Assembly: GCA_002011745.1 (NCBI GenBank)
Contig: MTOU01000012.1
Span: forward strand, 124,001-188,000
Source of the DNA: Nitrospirae bacterium JdFR-85
GTDB lineage: Bacteria > Nitrospirota > Thermodesulfovibrionia > Thermodesulfovibrionales > JdFR-85
Direction: 5' to 3'
Length of the DNA: 64,000 nucleotides
Shown here piece after piece: positions 46,171-55,390 of this stretch (the first letter of the stretch is position 1; each line of letters opens with the position of its first letter). Under the pieces are notes generated by a model, which saw only the letters and a program-made list of their open reading frames with translations, was not told where the DNA came from and did not search any database. The position numbers and the translations under genes were made by a program.

Positions 46171-46851
46171 ATGGAATTCATAGTGCCCGACCATTACATA
46201 TGGTTTGTGAAAGGGCTAAAACCTCTCATCATTGAGATAAACCGAGCTCTTAAGGAGAAACCTCTACCAAAAGGCAGCCCTCATGATATCTTTAGTGAAT
46301 CCTATTTGTTCAGATGGTTAAGAGAATTAGAGAGGATATTTCTTAACATTAAAGAGGCTATAAATAGAACTGGCAAAGTTTTAGCCTCTTCAGAACCGGT
46401 AAAGAGAGATGAAGTAGAAAAGTCTGTACAGGAAATAAGGATTTTGGTGAAGAGGTTCGTTCATCTATTTCATACACTTTGGCAGAAACCCTTTCCAGAA
46501 GGATTTGAAGAAGGACAACATCTGTTTTCGGCACTGTTTGAAAAGCCTTTAAATGATTTAAAAGAGTTTTTTCAGAATGTAGTAAACATCGTAGAAAATC
46601 CTGAAGATGCAGTAAAAAGTAACGGTAGTACTACTTTTGAACTTGTGCTTGTACTCAAAATAGACAAAGAGGCAGAGGCATTCCATCAGTGGTGCCACAA
46701 GATGTCAGATGCTTTTACCATTGTTACTGCTTTTGTAAGAAATTCCTACTCAGATAGAAAGCGATTCTACTTAGATTTAAAAGAGTCCCTTCGTCTGATC
46801 TGTAGAGGGCTTTCCATTATCTTGGCTTTATGTTGTCTCTTTTTTGATTAG
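46171..46851 (+). CDS. Unknown helical protein in the cas cluster
   Basis: A 226-residue protein not recognised, in the opposite orientation to the cas genes on either side. It begins MEFIVPDHYIWFVKGLKPL after AGGAAG, and the ATG at 46171 is preferred to the TTG at 46156. It is rich in aromatic residues and helices, with conserved-looking WHK-type elements (FHQWCHKMSDAFTIVTAF) and a hydrophobic C-terminus (LICRGLSIILALCCLFFD) that could be a short membrane anchor. It may be a cas ancillary gene, a toxin or an unrelated insertion. The region between it and the WYL gene (46852-46981) is AT-rich with nothing else seen. Confidence 0.6.
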   Translation: MEFIVPDHYIWFVKGLKPLIIEINRALKEKPLPKGSPHDIFSESYLFRWLRELERIFLNIKEAINRTGKVLASSEPVKRDEVEKSVQEIRILVKRFVHLFHTLWQKPFPEGFEEGQHLFSALFEKPLNDLKEFFQNVVNIVENPEDAVKSNGSTTFELVLVLKIDKEAEAFHQWCHKMSDAFTIVTAFVRNSYSDRKRFYLDLKESLRLICRGLSIILALCCLFFD

Positions 46852-46981
46852 AAAACAGACTGTGGTAACCTTAAATGGCCAGATTCATTTTGTGTAAGGA
46901 CTGTCTCGTTGATTGTATTTTGACAAAGGTTAATAGCAAGTTTAAGGCAAGTTTAGGATCAGTGAACAATTTATTGCCAAT

Positions 46982-47959
46982 ATGATAAAATTTTCTATGG
47001 GGGCGAGAAATGTCTATGAGCGTATCCTCTGGTTTGACAGACAAGTAAGAAGAGGTAGATATCCTAATGCAACTAAGCTTGCCAGAGAATTTGAGATTTC
47101 AACCAAGACCGCCCAAAGAGACATTGAATTTATGCGTGACAGACTCTTTTTCCCTCTTAAGTATGCTCCAGATCGCAAGGGTTACTACTATACTGACGAA
47201 ACCTTTATATTTCCACTATCTTTTCTTTCTTCATCAGAAATAACAACACTTTTAATTGCAAAGAGACTGTTGGAGGAGATGGCAGAAGGGGCATTTAAAG
47301 AGGAGATAAACAGATTTTTCTCAAAGTTGTTTAATGTAGTGGATAAAACTGTTTCTATTCCAATAGAAGACCTCTTTTCAGTTGAGATACCTGAACATAC
47401 TATTACTCCGGAAAAAATATTTAAACAAGTGGTTTATGCATGTATAAAAAGGCTCAGGCTAAGATTTACTTATTATTCACCTTCAAAGGACGAGATTACT
47501 AATAGAACTGTTGATCCCTATCATCTACTTAATTATTCTGGTACATGGCATCTGATCGCATATTGTCATCTAAGAGATAAGATAAGAGACTTTGTCCTTG
47601 CAAGGATGAAAGAAGTTACCATTTTAAATGAAGAATTTGTGCCTAACCCTTTATTTGATCTAAAGGAATACCTTGGTTCTGCTTTTGGTATTTTTAAAGG
47701 AACAGCAACAGAATGGGTTGTACTGAAGTTTTCTCCAAGAATGGCAAGATGGGTGAAGCATCAACTCTGGCATTCAGAACAACGGATTGAGGAGAATCCA
47801 GATGGTTCAGTAATAATAAGTTTTCCAGTGGCAGACTTGAGAGAAATAAAAATGGAGGTGCTCAAATACGGTGCTGAAGTTGAGGTGATAGAGCCTTTAA
47901 GACTGAAGGAACAGATTTTAAAAGAGGCAAAGGCGATAGTGGACATTTATAAGAAGTAA
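46982..47959 (+). CDS. WYL-domain transcriptional regulator
   Basis: A 325-residue regulator: N-terminal HTH (about 20-75, with ARNVYERILWFDRQV and STKTAQRDIEFMRDRL) and a C-terminal WYL domain (about 150-230) with LRFTYYSPSKDE, DPYHLLNYSGTWHLIAYC and DFVLARM. WYL proteins sense nucleotides or nucleic-acid signals and repress cas genes in several bacteria. It is transcribed away from cas1-cas2 and is convergent with cas4, so it could control the whole locus. Both 46982 and a downstream ATG (MGARNVYE) are possible starts. Confidence 0.9.
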   Translation: MIKFSMGARNVYERILWFDRQVRRGRYPNATKLAREFEISTKTAQRDIEFMRDRLFFPLKYAPDRKGYYYTDETFIFPLSFLSSSEITTLLIAKRLLEEMAEGAFKEEINRFFSKLFNVVDKTVSIPIEDLFSVEIPEHTITPEKIFKQVVYACIKRLRLRFTYYSPSKDEITNRTVDPYHLLNYSGTWHLIAYCHLRDKIRDFVLARMKEVTILNEEFVPNPLFDLKEYLGSAFGIFKGTATEWVVLKFSPRMARWVKHQLWHSEQRIEENPDGSVIISFPVADLREIKMEVLKYGAEVEVIEPLRLKEQILKEAKAIVDIYKK

Positions 47960-47968
47960 TCTCTTTCT

Positions 47969-48547
47969 TCAGACCCAGCAAAATTCATAATAAGAACACT
48001 TCTTACAGTAGGGTTTCCTCTTTGCCTGTGGTGGATTCTTCAAGGATATTATCTCCTGAACCCTTCTGAGGTCTTCTTCTACGCCCCGTTCAGCCTCCTC
48101 TGTAAGCACCACTTCCTCGCGCCGCCTCATTTTTGGATAGTTAATAATGCCTTTCTTCTCTACTCCGAGTCTTTTCAGATAGTAAAGATAATAGAGAATC
48201 TGAGCCCTATCAGCTTCTTGAAGTTTATTGGAATACTTTATTTCTCTGATAGTATCCTTGTCCATGATATCTATCCTTATCAGATTATCAATAAGAACAT
48301 CTCTTGTCTGCTGTCGTAGATAGGAGTATTCACCGAGTAACTTTCCAAGAAGCACTTTATCAGATGTCTGCTCCATACCGATTCCCCTATCAAAAAGCCA
48401 AAGTTTCCGTTCACAAATGTGGAGATAGTTTATTCTGACTCCAGTAGTCTTGAGAGATTGAAAGTCTAATGATTCTTTAACAGCCTCTTCTAAGTGTTCA
48501 GATGCCTTTTTTAGTTTTTCAAGTGAATACCTTAATTCCTCTTTCAT
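47969..48547 (-). CDS. cas4: CRISPR-associated Cas4
   Basis: Iron-sulfur nuclease that trims prespacers. 192 residues with YLHICERKLWLF (first Cys and the helix that follows), DIMDKDTIREIKYSNK with the nuclease Asp and Lys motifs, and C-terminal CKKCSYYEFC, which gives the other cluster Cys residues. It is separated from cas1 by the WYL gene and the unknown gene. It is convergent with the WYL gene (10 bases apart). Confidence 0.9.
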   Translation of the reverse strand: MKEELRYSLEKLKKASEHLEEAVKESLDFQSLKTTGVRINYLHICERKLWLFDRGIGMEQTSDKVLLGKLLGEYSYLRQQTRDVLIDNLIRIDIMDKDTIREIKYSNKLQEADRAQILYYLYYLKRLGVEKKGIINYPKMRRREEVVLTEEAERGVEEDLRRVQEIISLKNPPQAKRKPYCKKCSYYEFCWV

Positions 48548-48620
48548 ACAGAACTTTCTCTATCTTTAGGACTATTTCTATGAATCTGCTATCAACCTCG
48601 TCAAGATTTATGATTTCCAT
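48519..48620 (-). CDS. Possible small protein between cas3 and cas4
   Basis: A 33-residue open frame (MEIINLDEVDSRFIEIVLKI) whose ATG at 48620 follows GAAGG by eight bases. It overlaps the first 29 bases of cas4 in another frame. The same frame is open upstream for about 30 further codons to a stop near 48708, without an obvious start. It looks protein-like, but no homologue comes to mind. It may only help translate cas4 by coupling. The other bases in 48621-48737 show no other gene. Confidence 0.3.
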   Translation of the reverse strand: MEIINLDEVDSRFIEIVLKIEKVLYERGIKVFT

Positions 48621-48737
48621 GGTAGATACCTTCAGTTTATCATATTTCAAAATGCAACGAGTTCTTGTAGAGGTATATTTTTTCTTTTCAGAAAGCCTTT
48701 TGGTAAGTAGTCAGTAAGTCTCTACTTCTTATCGTTC

Positions 48738-51317
48738 TCATTTAAGATACCCTTTCTCATTGTCATAATTACCTGTACCCACATATATATCAGATAACCA
48801 GTTCCTTAATCTTTTATAATTCTCACTTGATAGATCTGGAATCTCTACCAGCCAATGATAAACGGGAATTAGAAAATCTTCAATATAGGAGTGAAGTACA
48901 TATTTATTTAATACATTTTTTTTAAATTGTGTATAGTTAATTTTAGTATGTGTGTTTACAAATTTTTTTATATCTTTTTTAAATTTCTCTTTCTGATTCC
49001 CTGCAATAATCGGAATTGTGTATATCTCTCTAAAAAGCCTCTGGGCATCTTTCTTTCTATTTGAAACATATCCTGCATCAAGTATGTTAAGTGTGGTGTA
49101 GAACTCGTCCATATAATAAGAACAATTTGCTATCATATCCAAGATTTCATAGCATTCTCTTACAAGTATTTCTTTGTCTTTTTCTGATATTAAAAAAGAT
49201 TTATAAGTTCTCTTTCCTTTGCCTTCTTTTATTTTAAGATTTCTTAATATAGTATTAAACTGTTTGTCCATCTGTTCTCGTTTCTTTCTGAGGCTATTTT
49301 TAGAATTACTGATTTCTTGCAGTTTTCGCTTAATCTTTTCAACTTCATCACTCTTCAATGCTTTGACCATCTTTGCAATCAGCATTAATGAAATAAACAA
49401 AAGATCTTTGGAATAAACTCTACCTTCTCCTGACTCTATTTCCAGAGAATTTCTTTTTGTAAAGCAGATATAAACATTTGGGTCATCGTTATATCTAAAC
49501 TCTTTAACTTTAACATAACTTACTCTTCTAAGCACTCTTCCCATTCTTTGAACAAGATAATCTAAGGGTGCTATCTCAGTGAAAAGAAGATCAGCATCAA
49601 TATCAAGAGACGCTTCTACAACTTGAGTAGCTACAAGTATTTTCCCGTTCTTCTCATTATCAGGCTTTGGATTTTTGAATTTATCATCTATTATTTCCTT
49701 TTCTCTTATCTGTCTCTCCGATAAAGAGAATTGAGAATGTAATATTTTAAGATAGAATTTATCGTTACATAACGACCTTAATTTATCGTAAATATTCTGT
49801 GCCTTCTTGACAGTGTTAAGAATTACAAGAACTCTTTTGCCTTTTTGGGCATGACCAGTAATCTCATTTATAACTTCATCTGATTCAATATCTATATCTC
49901 TCAAAACTATTCTATGTTTTTTAAAATTTTCAAGTCCTTCATATTTATTTATCAATTGAAAGGTACCACACCGATTTTCTATATTTCTTTTAACGAATTC
50001 TGGCAGGGTAGCGGTCATTAAAAGAAATCTTCCGCCCATCTTTGTAACTTCTTCAATCATCTTTATAATAATTGCACATGCTTTCGGGTCATAAGCCTGA
50101 ACCTCATCAATTACCAAACGAGAAGTTCCAGCTGGCAGGAAAATCTTTTCATATCCAGGATATTGAAGTGCTGATGGAAAAATCTGGTCCCCTGTTGAAA
50201 CAAGAAAGGGATAGGATAAATGGCGTGCAAGTTCTAAAACTCTCATCAACTCGGTTTCTTCACCTGTCCAGGATAGTCTGTCTATTTCTCTTTTTTCAAT
50301 CTTTTCATAAATGTAAATATCGGCATCTGAATGAAGAAGCCCAGTTTTATTAAAAGAAAATATATCTCTTGCTCTCTCATAAAGAGAGTTAACCGCCGTT
50401 CGTAACGGTAAGGTAAAAATAGTCTTTTCACCAGCAGACCATAGGAAAGCAAATTCTGTCTTGCCACTTCCTGTTGGTGCAACTAATATTAGAGATTTAT
50501 TCCATAGGTCATTTTTCCGAATTTCTTCTAACTGCCAGCATTTTCCTCCTTTGCTTTTAATGTTTTTATCAATTAACTGTATTACTTTGTCTTTAATTTC
50601 TGGTTCGATTTCTATCTTTAAGTCCAACATTTCCTCTTTTTGGATGAAAGAAACAAAATGATCTAACCTTAAAAGTGAACCAAGTAATATCCTAAGTTTT
50701 TTGAAGGTGTCATCTGATATTTCTATTTTACTTGGTAGAGAAGTTATAAGATATGGCAAAAATAAAATCTCTGAAAATTTCTTCCCTTCGACTATTTCTT
50801 CTGCAAGTTCTTTATTAAATCCAATTAATGAATGGTAGTCTAAAAAACTTTCATCATTGAATTCATTTTTAAGATTCTGCAGCAAACTATCTCTTAGTTC
50901 GTGATCTTCTAATAATATCTGTAATGCCTTTTTCAGCTCTCTACTGGAGAAGTTAACCAACTCTTCAAAATTCTCACGCCAATGATGAAAGGCAACTGCA
51001 GTAAATAACAACTTTTGTTCGTCTTCATTATAAATTCTTCTTTGAAGTTCTTTTTGATTTATCCAGAATATAGAAAAGATAGAATGAGGTATATCAGGGA
51101 AAGGAATATTGGGGTTATATTGCCAGTTTCTTACACTTATCTGAAAGGATGGGGATACTTTACCAAGGTCATGGCAAAAAGCAACTATTTTTAATAGATT
51201 GTAAAAAAGATTATCTTCAAGATAAGTTGTCTTGGCTCTTAATACTTCTAATTGTTCTAAAAGTCCTTTTGTATGTTGAGAAAGCGTAATTCTTTTTTCA
51301 CTTTTTGCAAGTATCAT
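48738..51317 (-). CDS. cas3: CRISPR-associated Cas3 (HD nuclease-helicase)
   Basis: The effector nuclease-helicase of type I systems, 859 residues. An N-terminal HD nuclease (FCHDLGKVSPSF near residue 50) is fused to a superfamily 2 helicase: Walker A APTGSGKTE near residue 280, Walker B DEVQ instead of DExH (VIDEVQAYDP), SAT-like motif LMTATLPEF, VATQVVEASLDIDADL, and QRMGRVLRR. The C-terminal accessory domain follows. Cascade recruits it to unwind and degrade target DNA. It overlaps cas5 by 20 bases. Confidence 0.95.
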   Translation of the reverse strand: MILAKSEKRITLSQHTKGLLEQLEVLRAKTTYLEDNLFYNLLKIVAFCHDLGKVSPSFQISVRNWQYNPNIPFPDIPHSIFSIFWINQKELQRRIYNEDEQKLLFTAVAFHHWRENFEELVNFSSRELKKALQILLEDHELRDSLLQNLKNEFNDESFLDYHSLIGFNKELAEEIVEGKKFSEILFLPYLITSLPSKIEISDDTFKKLRILLGSLLRLDHFVSFIQKEEMLDLKIEIEPEIKDKVIQLIDKNIKSKGGKCWQLEEIRKNDLWNKSLILVAPTGSGKTEFAFLWSAGEKTIFTLPLRTAVNSLYERARDIFSFNKTGLLHSDADIYIYEKIEKREIDRLSWTGEETELMRVLELARHLSYPFLVSTGDQIFPSALQYPGYEKIFLPAGTSRLVIDEVQAYDPKACAIIIKMIEEVTKMGGRFLLMTATLPEFVKRNIENRCGTFQLINKYEGLENFKKHRIVLRDIDIESDEVINEITGHAQKGKRVLVILNTVKKAQNIYDKLRSLCNDKFYLKILHSQFSLSERQIREKEIIDDKFKNPKPDNEKNGKILVATQVVEASLDIDADLLFTEIAPLDYLVQRMGRVLRRVSYVKVKEFRYNDDPNVYICFTKRNSLEIESGEGRVYSKDLLFISLMLIAKMVKALKSDEVEKIKRKLQEISNSKNSLRKKREQMDKQFNTILRNLKIKEGKGKRTYKSFLISEKDKEILVRECYEILDMIANCSYYMDEFYTTLNILDAGYVSNRKKDAQRLFREIYTIPIIAGNQKEKFKKDIKKFVNTHTKINYTQFKKNVLNKYVLHSYIEDFLIPVYHWLVEIPDLSSENYKRLRNWLSDIYVGTGNYDNEKGYLK

Positions 51318-52131
51318 TACCCTTAGTTCTCCCGATTAATTTTGAACATATTATAGGCACATTTTTGTCAACATAGCATTCCACACTTTTGGAAAGATTT
51401 CCCTTCTCAAAAAGTTTTACTATTGCAAATTCATCAAAGCTCCGCTTATTATCTACTATAGAGTATATGGTTGGTAATCTCACCATATTACCTTGAAGAT
51501 TTTTAAAAAATGTCATATAGTTATCAAATACAATAAGGTCCTTCTCAACATACGCAGGGGATGGTATCCAGCAGTAATATGGGATTTTGAAAACCTTGCT
51601 TTTTTGTAGTTCTTCTATAAGATTGATTTCTTGAAAAATTAACCAGTCTTCAGCTCTACCCAAATGTATAACGGAATTACATTTTATTGGGTTTTTAAAA
51701 GCATTTTCTATTTCTTTGAGAAAAGAATAATCTTTGTGATAAATATAAATGTATATATTCACATTATGAAGTACATCCACTGTTAAAGGCATCTGACCTC
51801 CTGGATGCTGTACTACACTATCCAAAATCCGATTATAAGGGGTATGGAATTTTGACTTGTGACTATCTCTTTCAAGATTTCTAAACCAGATATATTCTTT
51901 TACTATAGTCTCAAAGTCCCCATATATTCCGATAGAAAGCCCTTCCACTAATTCTTTCAGTTGTCTGTCCTCTTCCCATTTTGTAATACCTGTTCTTATC
52001 CCCATCATATTGCAGATTAATCCTTTAACAGTAGACAACGGAGGAATTGGATAAGTGAATCTTCTCTGGTAACTAAAAGGTATTCTATAATGAGCACTGG
52101 GTTGATATATATGAATTTTTAGAACCTTCAT
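51298..52131 (-). CDS. cas5: CRISPR-associated Cas5 (type I-B)
   Basis: RAMP subunit that caps the 5' handle of crRNA in Cascade. 277 residues starting MKVLKIHIYQPSAHYRIPFS and PIPPLSTVKGLICNMMG, the typical Cas5 opening (RRM strand, then PP/S-x-S turn). The rest contains GDFETIVKEYIWFRN and, after a variable part, a C-terminal strand pair. It is 3 bases downstream of cas7. Confidence 0.9.
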   Translation of the reverse strand: MKVLKIHIYQPSAHYRIPFSYQRRFTYPIPPLSTVKGLICNMMGIRTGITKWEEDRQLKELVEGLSIGIYGDFETIVKEYIWFRNLERDSHKSKFHTPYNRILDSVVQHPGGQMPLTVDVLHNVNIYIYIYHKDYSFLKEIENAFKNPIKCNSVIHLGRAEDWLIFQEINLIEELQKSKVFKIPYYCWIPSPAYVEKDLIVFDNYMTFFKNLQGNMVRLPTIYSIVDNKRSFDEFAIVKLFEKGNLSKSVECYVDKNVPIICSKLIGRTKGNDTCKK

Positions 52132-52134
52132 TTG

Positions 52135-53577
52135 TTACTCACTGAATCCAAGGGCCTCTAAAAATTCTTTCCAATCAGTGTAGTATTTATCCTTAGGTGG
52201 TTTCCCCTCAAACTTATTTTTTATATCTTGAATGTATATCAGTTTTTTATCATTTCCATCTCCAAGTATATAACAATTATTTAGGGCTTCGGGATAAATT
52301 CTGCCAAGTTCCACAAAGGGATGGAACACGGGCACTGGTATCTCAAGTCCTGCTGCAATTATAAATTCAGGAATAATTCCATAATTTTCACCACTGGAGT
52401 GATATATAATTCCATTTTTTAAGATTTCAAAAATCTGTTGTAATCTTTTTACTTTAATTTTATCATTTACTCTAAAAATAGTTTTTTTGCCTGAATCTTC
52501 TGTTTTAATCGTTATCTCACATTCACCTATGTTAGTACACTTTACTTTATACTTCTCTTCTTCTTCATTAACTTTATCAGCCTTAATAGAATGAGTTAAT
52601 ACCAATGATAAAGTTAAGTGCTTTTTATCAGAATCATAAGAGTATTTCCCAATTGTAAATCTATAAATATTTTCTTCTTCATCCAGCTCAAATTCTTCCT
52701 CATAAATCTTGAAGGAAGGCTTGCTGCTCTTTTCTTTTTTACCTGTTTTTTCTTCTTCCTCTTTCTTTTCTTTTTTTACGATGTATTTCTTTTTAAAAGT
52801 TATATACCTTTTCTCTTCCCGATTCTTGGATTTTTCGGACTTTTCTTCCATCAAATCCATACTTACAATACACGACAAGCCTTCAATTTTTATCTCGTGT
52901 TCACCAATTTTATAAACCGGTTCATCCTCAGCTTTTTCAACATCTTTCAGAATAATGTCAGAACCTTTTTCAGATAAAAATAATGACAATGTTTTTGTAG
53001 TGTTATCATAATTATAATCCTTTATCCACCATTCATCTTGTCCAAGTTTATCAACATCTATGGTAAATGTAACTTTGAAATAAGATTCTTGTTCTTCCTT
53101 ATTAACAGGATTAGGATTAGCTCTGCATCTACTTGCAATATCATGATTTGCATTAAATTGCATATCTCCTTCCCAAGGTTCAAGCGCAACTGCTTTGGTT
53201 ATACCAACAGGTGCTTTTCGTGTTATACTGGTTTGCCCACCAATTGTAAACATATAGCCAAAAGCATCAAGTTCAGCATGGGTAATGATATTGGCCCTTC
53301 TTAAGTCAAATTGAACCACTTTATTGTTTCCTGCACCTGACTCAAAAGTAGGAGCAGGTTCCCAGTCGTGAGGATATCTTTTGTTGAGAGTATGAAAAAG
53401 ATAATGTCTCATTGCCTCTCTTGAAAGATAACTTACCGTCACGGTTCCATATCGTGTTAGTTTTTTTATTGAAGGAATATTGCCACCTATCTTTTCATCA
53501 CGATTCAGGGCAGACGCTTCAAATATCATTGTAAAAGTTATACCTTTTAAATCCTTTCTTAACCCTACCTTGCCCAT
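52135..53577 (-). CDS. cas7: CRISPR-associated Cas7 (Cst2/DevR type) with large charged insertion
   Basis: Backbone RAMP of Cascade. The first 180 residues follow Cst2/DevR-type Cas7: GITFTMIFEASALNRDEK, ..LSREAMRHYLFHTL, and AFGYMFTIGGQTSITRKAPVG. The chain is 480 residues, whereas the group usually has about 300. The extra material lies at about 180-390, with a very Lys/Glu-rich block at 243-290 (for example KKEKKEEEEKTGKKEK). The C-terminal part (FVELGRIYPEALNN-like) returns to the family. The insertion could project from the Cascade backbone; its function is unknown. Confidence 0.88.
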   Translation of the reverse strand: MGKVGLRKDLKGITFTMIFEASALNRDEKIGGNIPSIKKLTRYGTVTVSYLSREAMRHYLFHTLNKRYPHDWEPAPTFESGAGNNKVVQFDLRRANIITHAELDAFGYMFTIGGQTSITRKAPVGITKAVALEPWEGDMQFNANHDIASRCRANPNPVNKEEQESYFKVTFTIDVDKLGQDEWWIKDYNYDNTTKTLSLFLSEKGSDIILKDVEKAEDEPVYKIGEHEIKIEGLSCIVSMDLMEEKSEKSKNREEKRYITFKKKYIVKKEKKEEEEKTGKKEKSSKPSFKIYEEEFELDEEENIYRFTIGKYSYDSDKKHLTLSLVLTHSIKADKVNEEEEKYKVKCTNIGECEITIKTEDSGKKTIFRVNDKIKVKRLQQIFEILKNGIIYHSSGENYGIIPEFIIAAGLEIPVPVFHPFVELGRIYPEALNNCYILGDGNDKKLIYIQDIKNKFEGKPPKDKYYTDWKEFLEALGFSE

Positions 53578-53578
53578 C

Positions 53579-54115
53579 TTATTCCTCCTTTATGTTTGTT
53601 ATCCCTGCCAGAAAGGCATATATAAATGCTTTGAATTGCTCAATATTGTACTCGTTTTTCAAGGCATCAATAATTTCCGAAGGAACAGGTTTTCTCTGAG
53701 CAACATAAGTTCTAACTATCGTCTGAACAACCATATCTTTTTTCCCAAGTCTTGTTAATTCAAGTATTCTTAATGCTTGTCCCTTAAAAGCATTTTTTAA
53801 TCCACTGTCGTATGTAGTTTCGTAGCCTCGCTGCTTCAATCTTTCTAACAAAAAGTCTGGCTCCTTTGATTTAATCTGTGAGATAAGAAAGTTAATCTTA
53901 CGAATATTTTCTTTAGTATCACTAGAGGTTATTCTTTCCTGTTCTAATTCCTTTTTTACACACTCAATCTTTTTTAAAAATTCTCTTATTTCTTCACCTC
54001 TAATAAATATCCCTATCACTTTTTTTACATCTTCATACCATTCATCAAGATTTGTAGGGGAAATGCTCTCATAAAGACGTCTCAATAAATCCTCAATCTC
54101 CTTATAAATACTCAT
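53579..54115 (-). CDS. Small Cascade subunit-like protein (Cas11-like)
   Basis: A 178-residue helical protein with no motif of its own. Its last 70 residues (RILELTRLGKKDMVVQTIVR, then QRKPVPSEIIDALKNEYN and FKAFIYAFLAGI) resemble the C-terminal end of Cst1/Cas8b proteins. It overlaps the cas8 gene by four bases (ATGA), with its own AGAGAGG ribosome site. In other type I-B systems Cas11 is made by internal translation of cas8b; here it seems to be a separate gene. Assignment is from position and C-terminal pattern. Confidence 0.6.
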   Translation of the reverse strand: MSIYKEIEDLLRRLYESISPTNLDEWYEDVKKVIGIFIRGEEIREFLKKIECVKKELEQERITSSDTKENIRKINFLISQIKSKEPDFLLERLKQRGYETTYDSGLKNAFKGQALRILELTRLGKKDMVVQTIVRTYVAQRKPVPSEIIDALKNEYNIEQFKAFIYAFLAGITNIKEE

Positions 54116-55173
54116 AATTCACCTCTCTTGTTAAGAGTTTCAATTCTTGTATAAAGTTCAGGTAATATTAGAGATAGGTTATTTAAAGATCTTCTGTCCT
54201 TATTAACCAAGGCTGATAAATACTTATCATCAAAAGAATTTGATCCACCGATGGAGTATTTGAGTATTTTCTGGGAAATCACAAGCAGTTGCTTGTAATC
54301 TCTTTTAAGTACAATGTCTAATATCATTGGTTCACCTGTTCTGGATATAAGTGATGAAATTTTTGGATTGAGCAGTATTCTTGTAACATCTATTGGTAAT
54401 GAATAAGAATCTATCTTACCGCTTCTGATGATAACCATCTCTATGTTCATCATTGTCCATGTGCCAAATGTAGCATAGATTCTTTGAGAAAACTCTATTA
54501 GGCTTAAACCAAGAATTCTTCTAACTGAGTATTCTTTCCATTTGTCAAGAACCTCTGAGGCAAACTTATTAAGAAACCAAATCATTTTGAAGGAAGGTGC
54601 ATTAATGAAAATCTTGCCATCATTAGTAGGAATTAAGGAGATATGATGATGAATAATAAGATATATACACAGTGGACATAGGTAGAAATCATTATTGCAA
54701 CTCCAGAACGAGTTAGGCATATCTCCCAAAGATGGGGCTAACAATTGAGAATGCATCATGTTAAATATTTGTCTTGTTGACAAAAATTCTTCTATCTCTT
54801 TATCAATTTTGTTAAAAGCTAATTTAGAACCACATAAACGACAAGAGTTATCATTGTTGTTATTAAATATTAAGTTCCTATATAAAAGCTCTACAAATTT
54901 CCTTAAAGAATTTTCATCTTTCTGCTTTCGAGAAGGGTTAATAAAATTTTTATATATTGAGTTTCCTATTATAGGAGGCTTATCATTGTGATACTTGTAA
55001 AACCATTTTAGTGCTTGCGAATTTTTGAATATTTTCATATCAACTTTGACCGTTCCATCATCTTCAAGCCATTCTTCAATCTTGAATCTTCCTATATCTG
55101 AACAGACCCTCAACAGCCCCACTACCCCCGCATTATAAAGCCAATTTGATGGATAGAGTCTAATGGTTTCCAT
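54112..55173 (-). CDS. cas8b: CRISPR-associated Cas8 (Cst1-type), short
   Basis: Large subunit of Cascade, responsible for PAM recognition, 353 residues. It opens ETIRLYPSNWLYNAGVVGLLR, typical of Cst1. A zinc ribbon is formed by CRLCGSK near residue 118 and CPLC near 170. The rest is helical, ending in KRGEL. Cst1/Cas8b proteins are often 450-600 residues; together with the next gene (178) the length is about 530, so this looks like a Cas8 split into two polypeptides. Confidence 0.8.
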   Translation of the reverse strand: METIRLYPSNWLYNAGVVGLLRVCSDIGRFKIEEWLEDDGTVKVDMKIFKNSQALKWFYKYHNDKPPIIGNSIYKNFINPSRKQKDENSLRKFVELLYRNLIFNNNNDNSCRLCGSKLAFNKIDKEIEEFLSTRQIFNMMHSQLLAPSLGDMPNSFWSCNNDFYLCPLCIYLIIHHHISLIPTNDGKIFINAPSFKMIWFLNKFASEVLDKWKEYSVRRILGLSLIEFSQRIYATFGTWTMMNIEMVIIRSGKIDSYSLPIDVTRILLNPKISSLISRTGEPMILDIVLKRDYKQLLVISQKILKYSIGGSNSFDDKYLSALVNKDRRSLNNLSLILPELYTRIETLNKRGEL

Positions 55174-55282
55174 TCCCTCTCTCCCGAAATTTTTCTAATT
55201 TATTCTAAGCTGTTATGTGCCTCAATAGGTGTCATAGGTTTTAAAGTCCTTATGAATTGTTTGAGTAGTTTTAATTGCTACA

Positions 55283-55390
55283 GCCGTTCAAACAGTTTGA
55301 GCCGTTTGAATCGTTTGAGCTGTTCAAACAGTTTGAGCCGTTTGAATCGTTTGAGCCGTTTAAACCGTTTGAATCGTTTGAGCCGTTTTA
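55283..55390. repeat. 9-bp tandem repeat block, left side of the four-helix-bundle gene
   Basis: About twelve 9-base units of the type CCGTTTGAA / TCGTTTGAG, in nearly perfect 9-base register. Two units are reversed (CTGTTCAAA). The block reaches the stop codon of the four-helix-bundle gene at 55388. With the right block (55872-56000) it brackets that gene. The 80-odd bases from here to cas8 (55174-55282) show nothing else. Confidence 0.92.
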
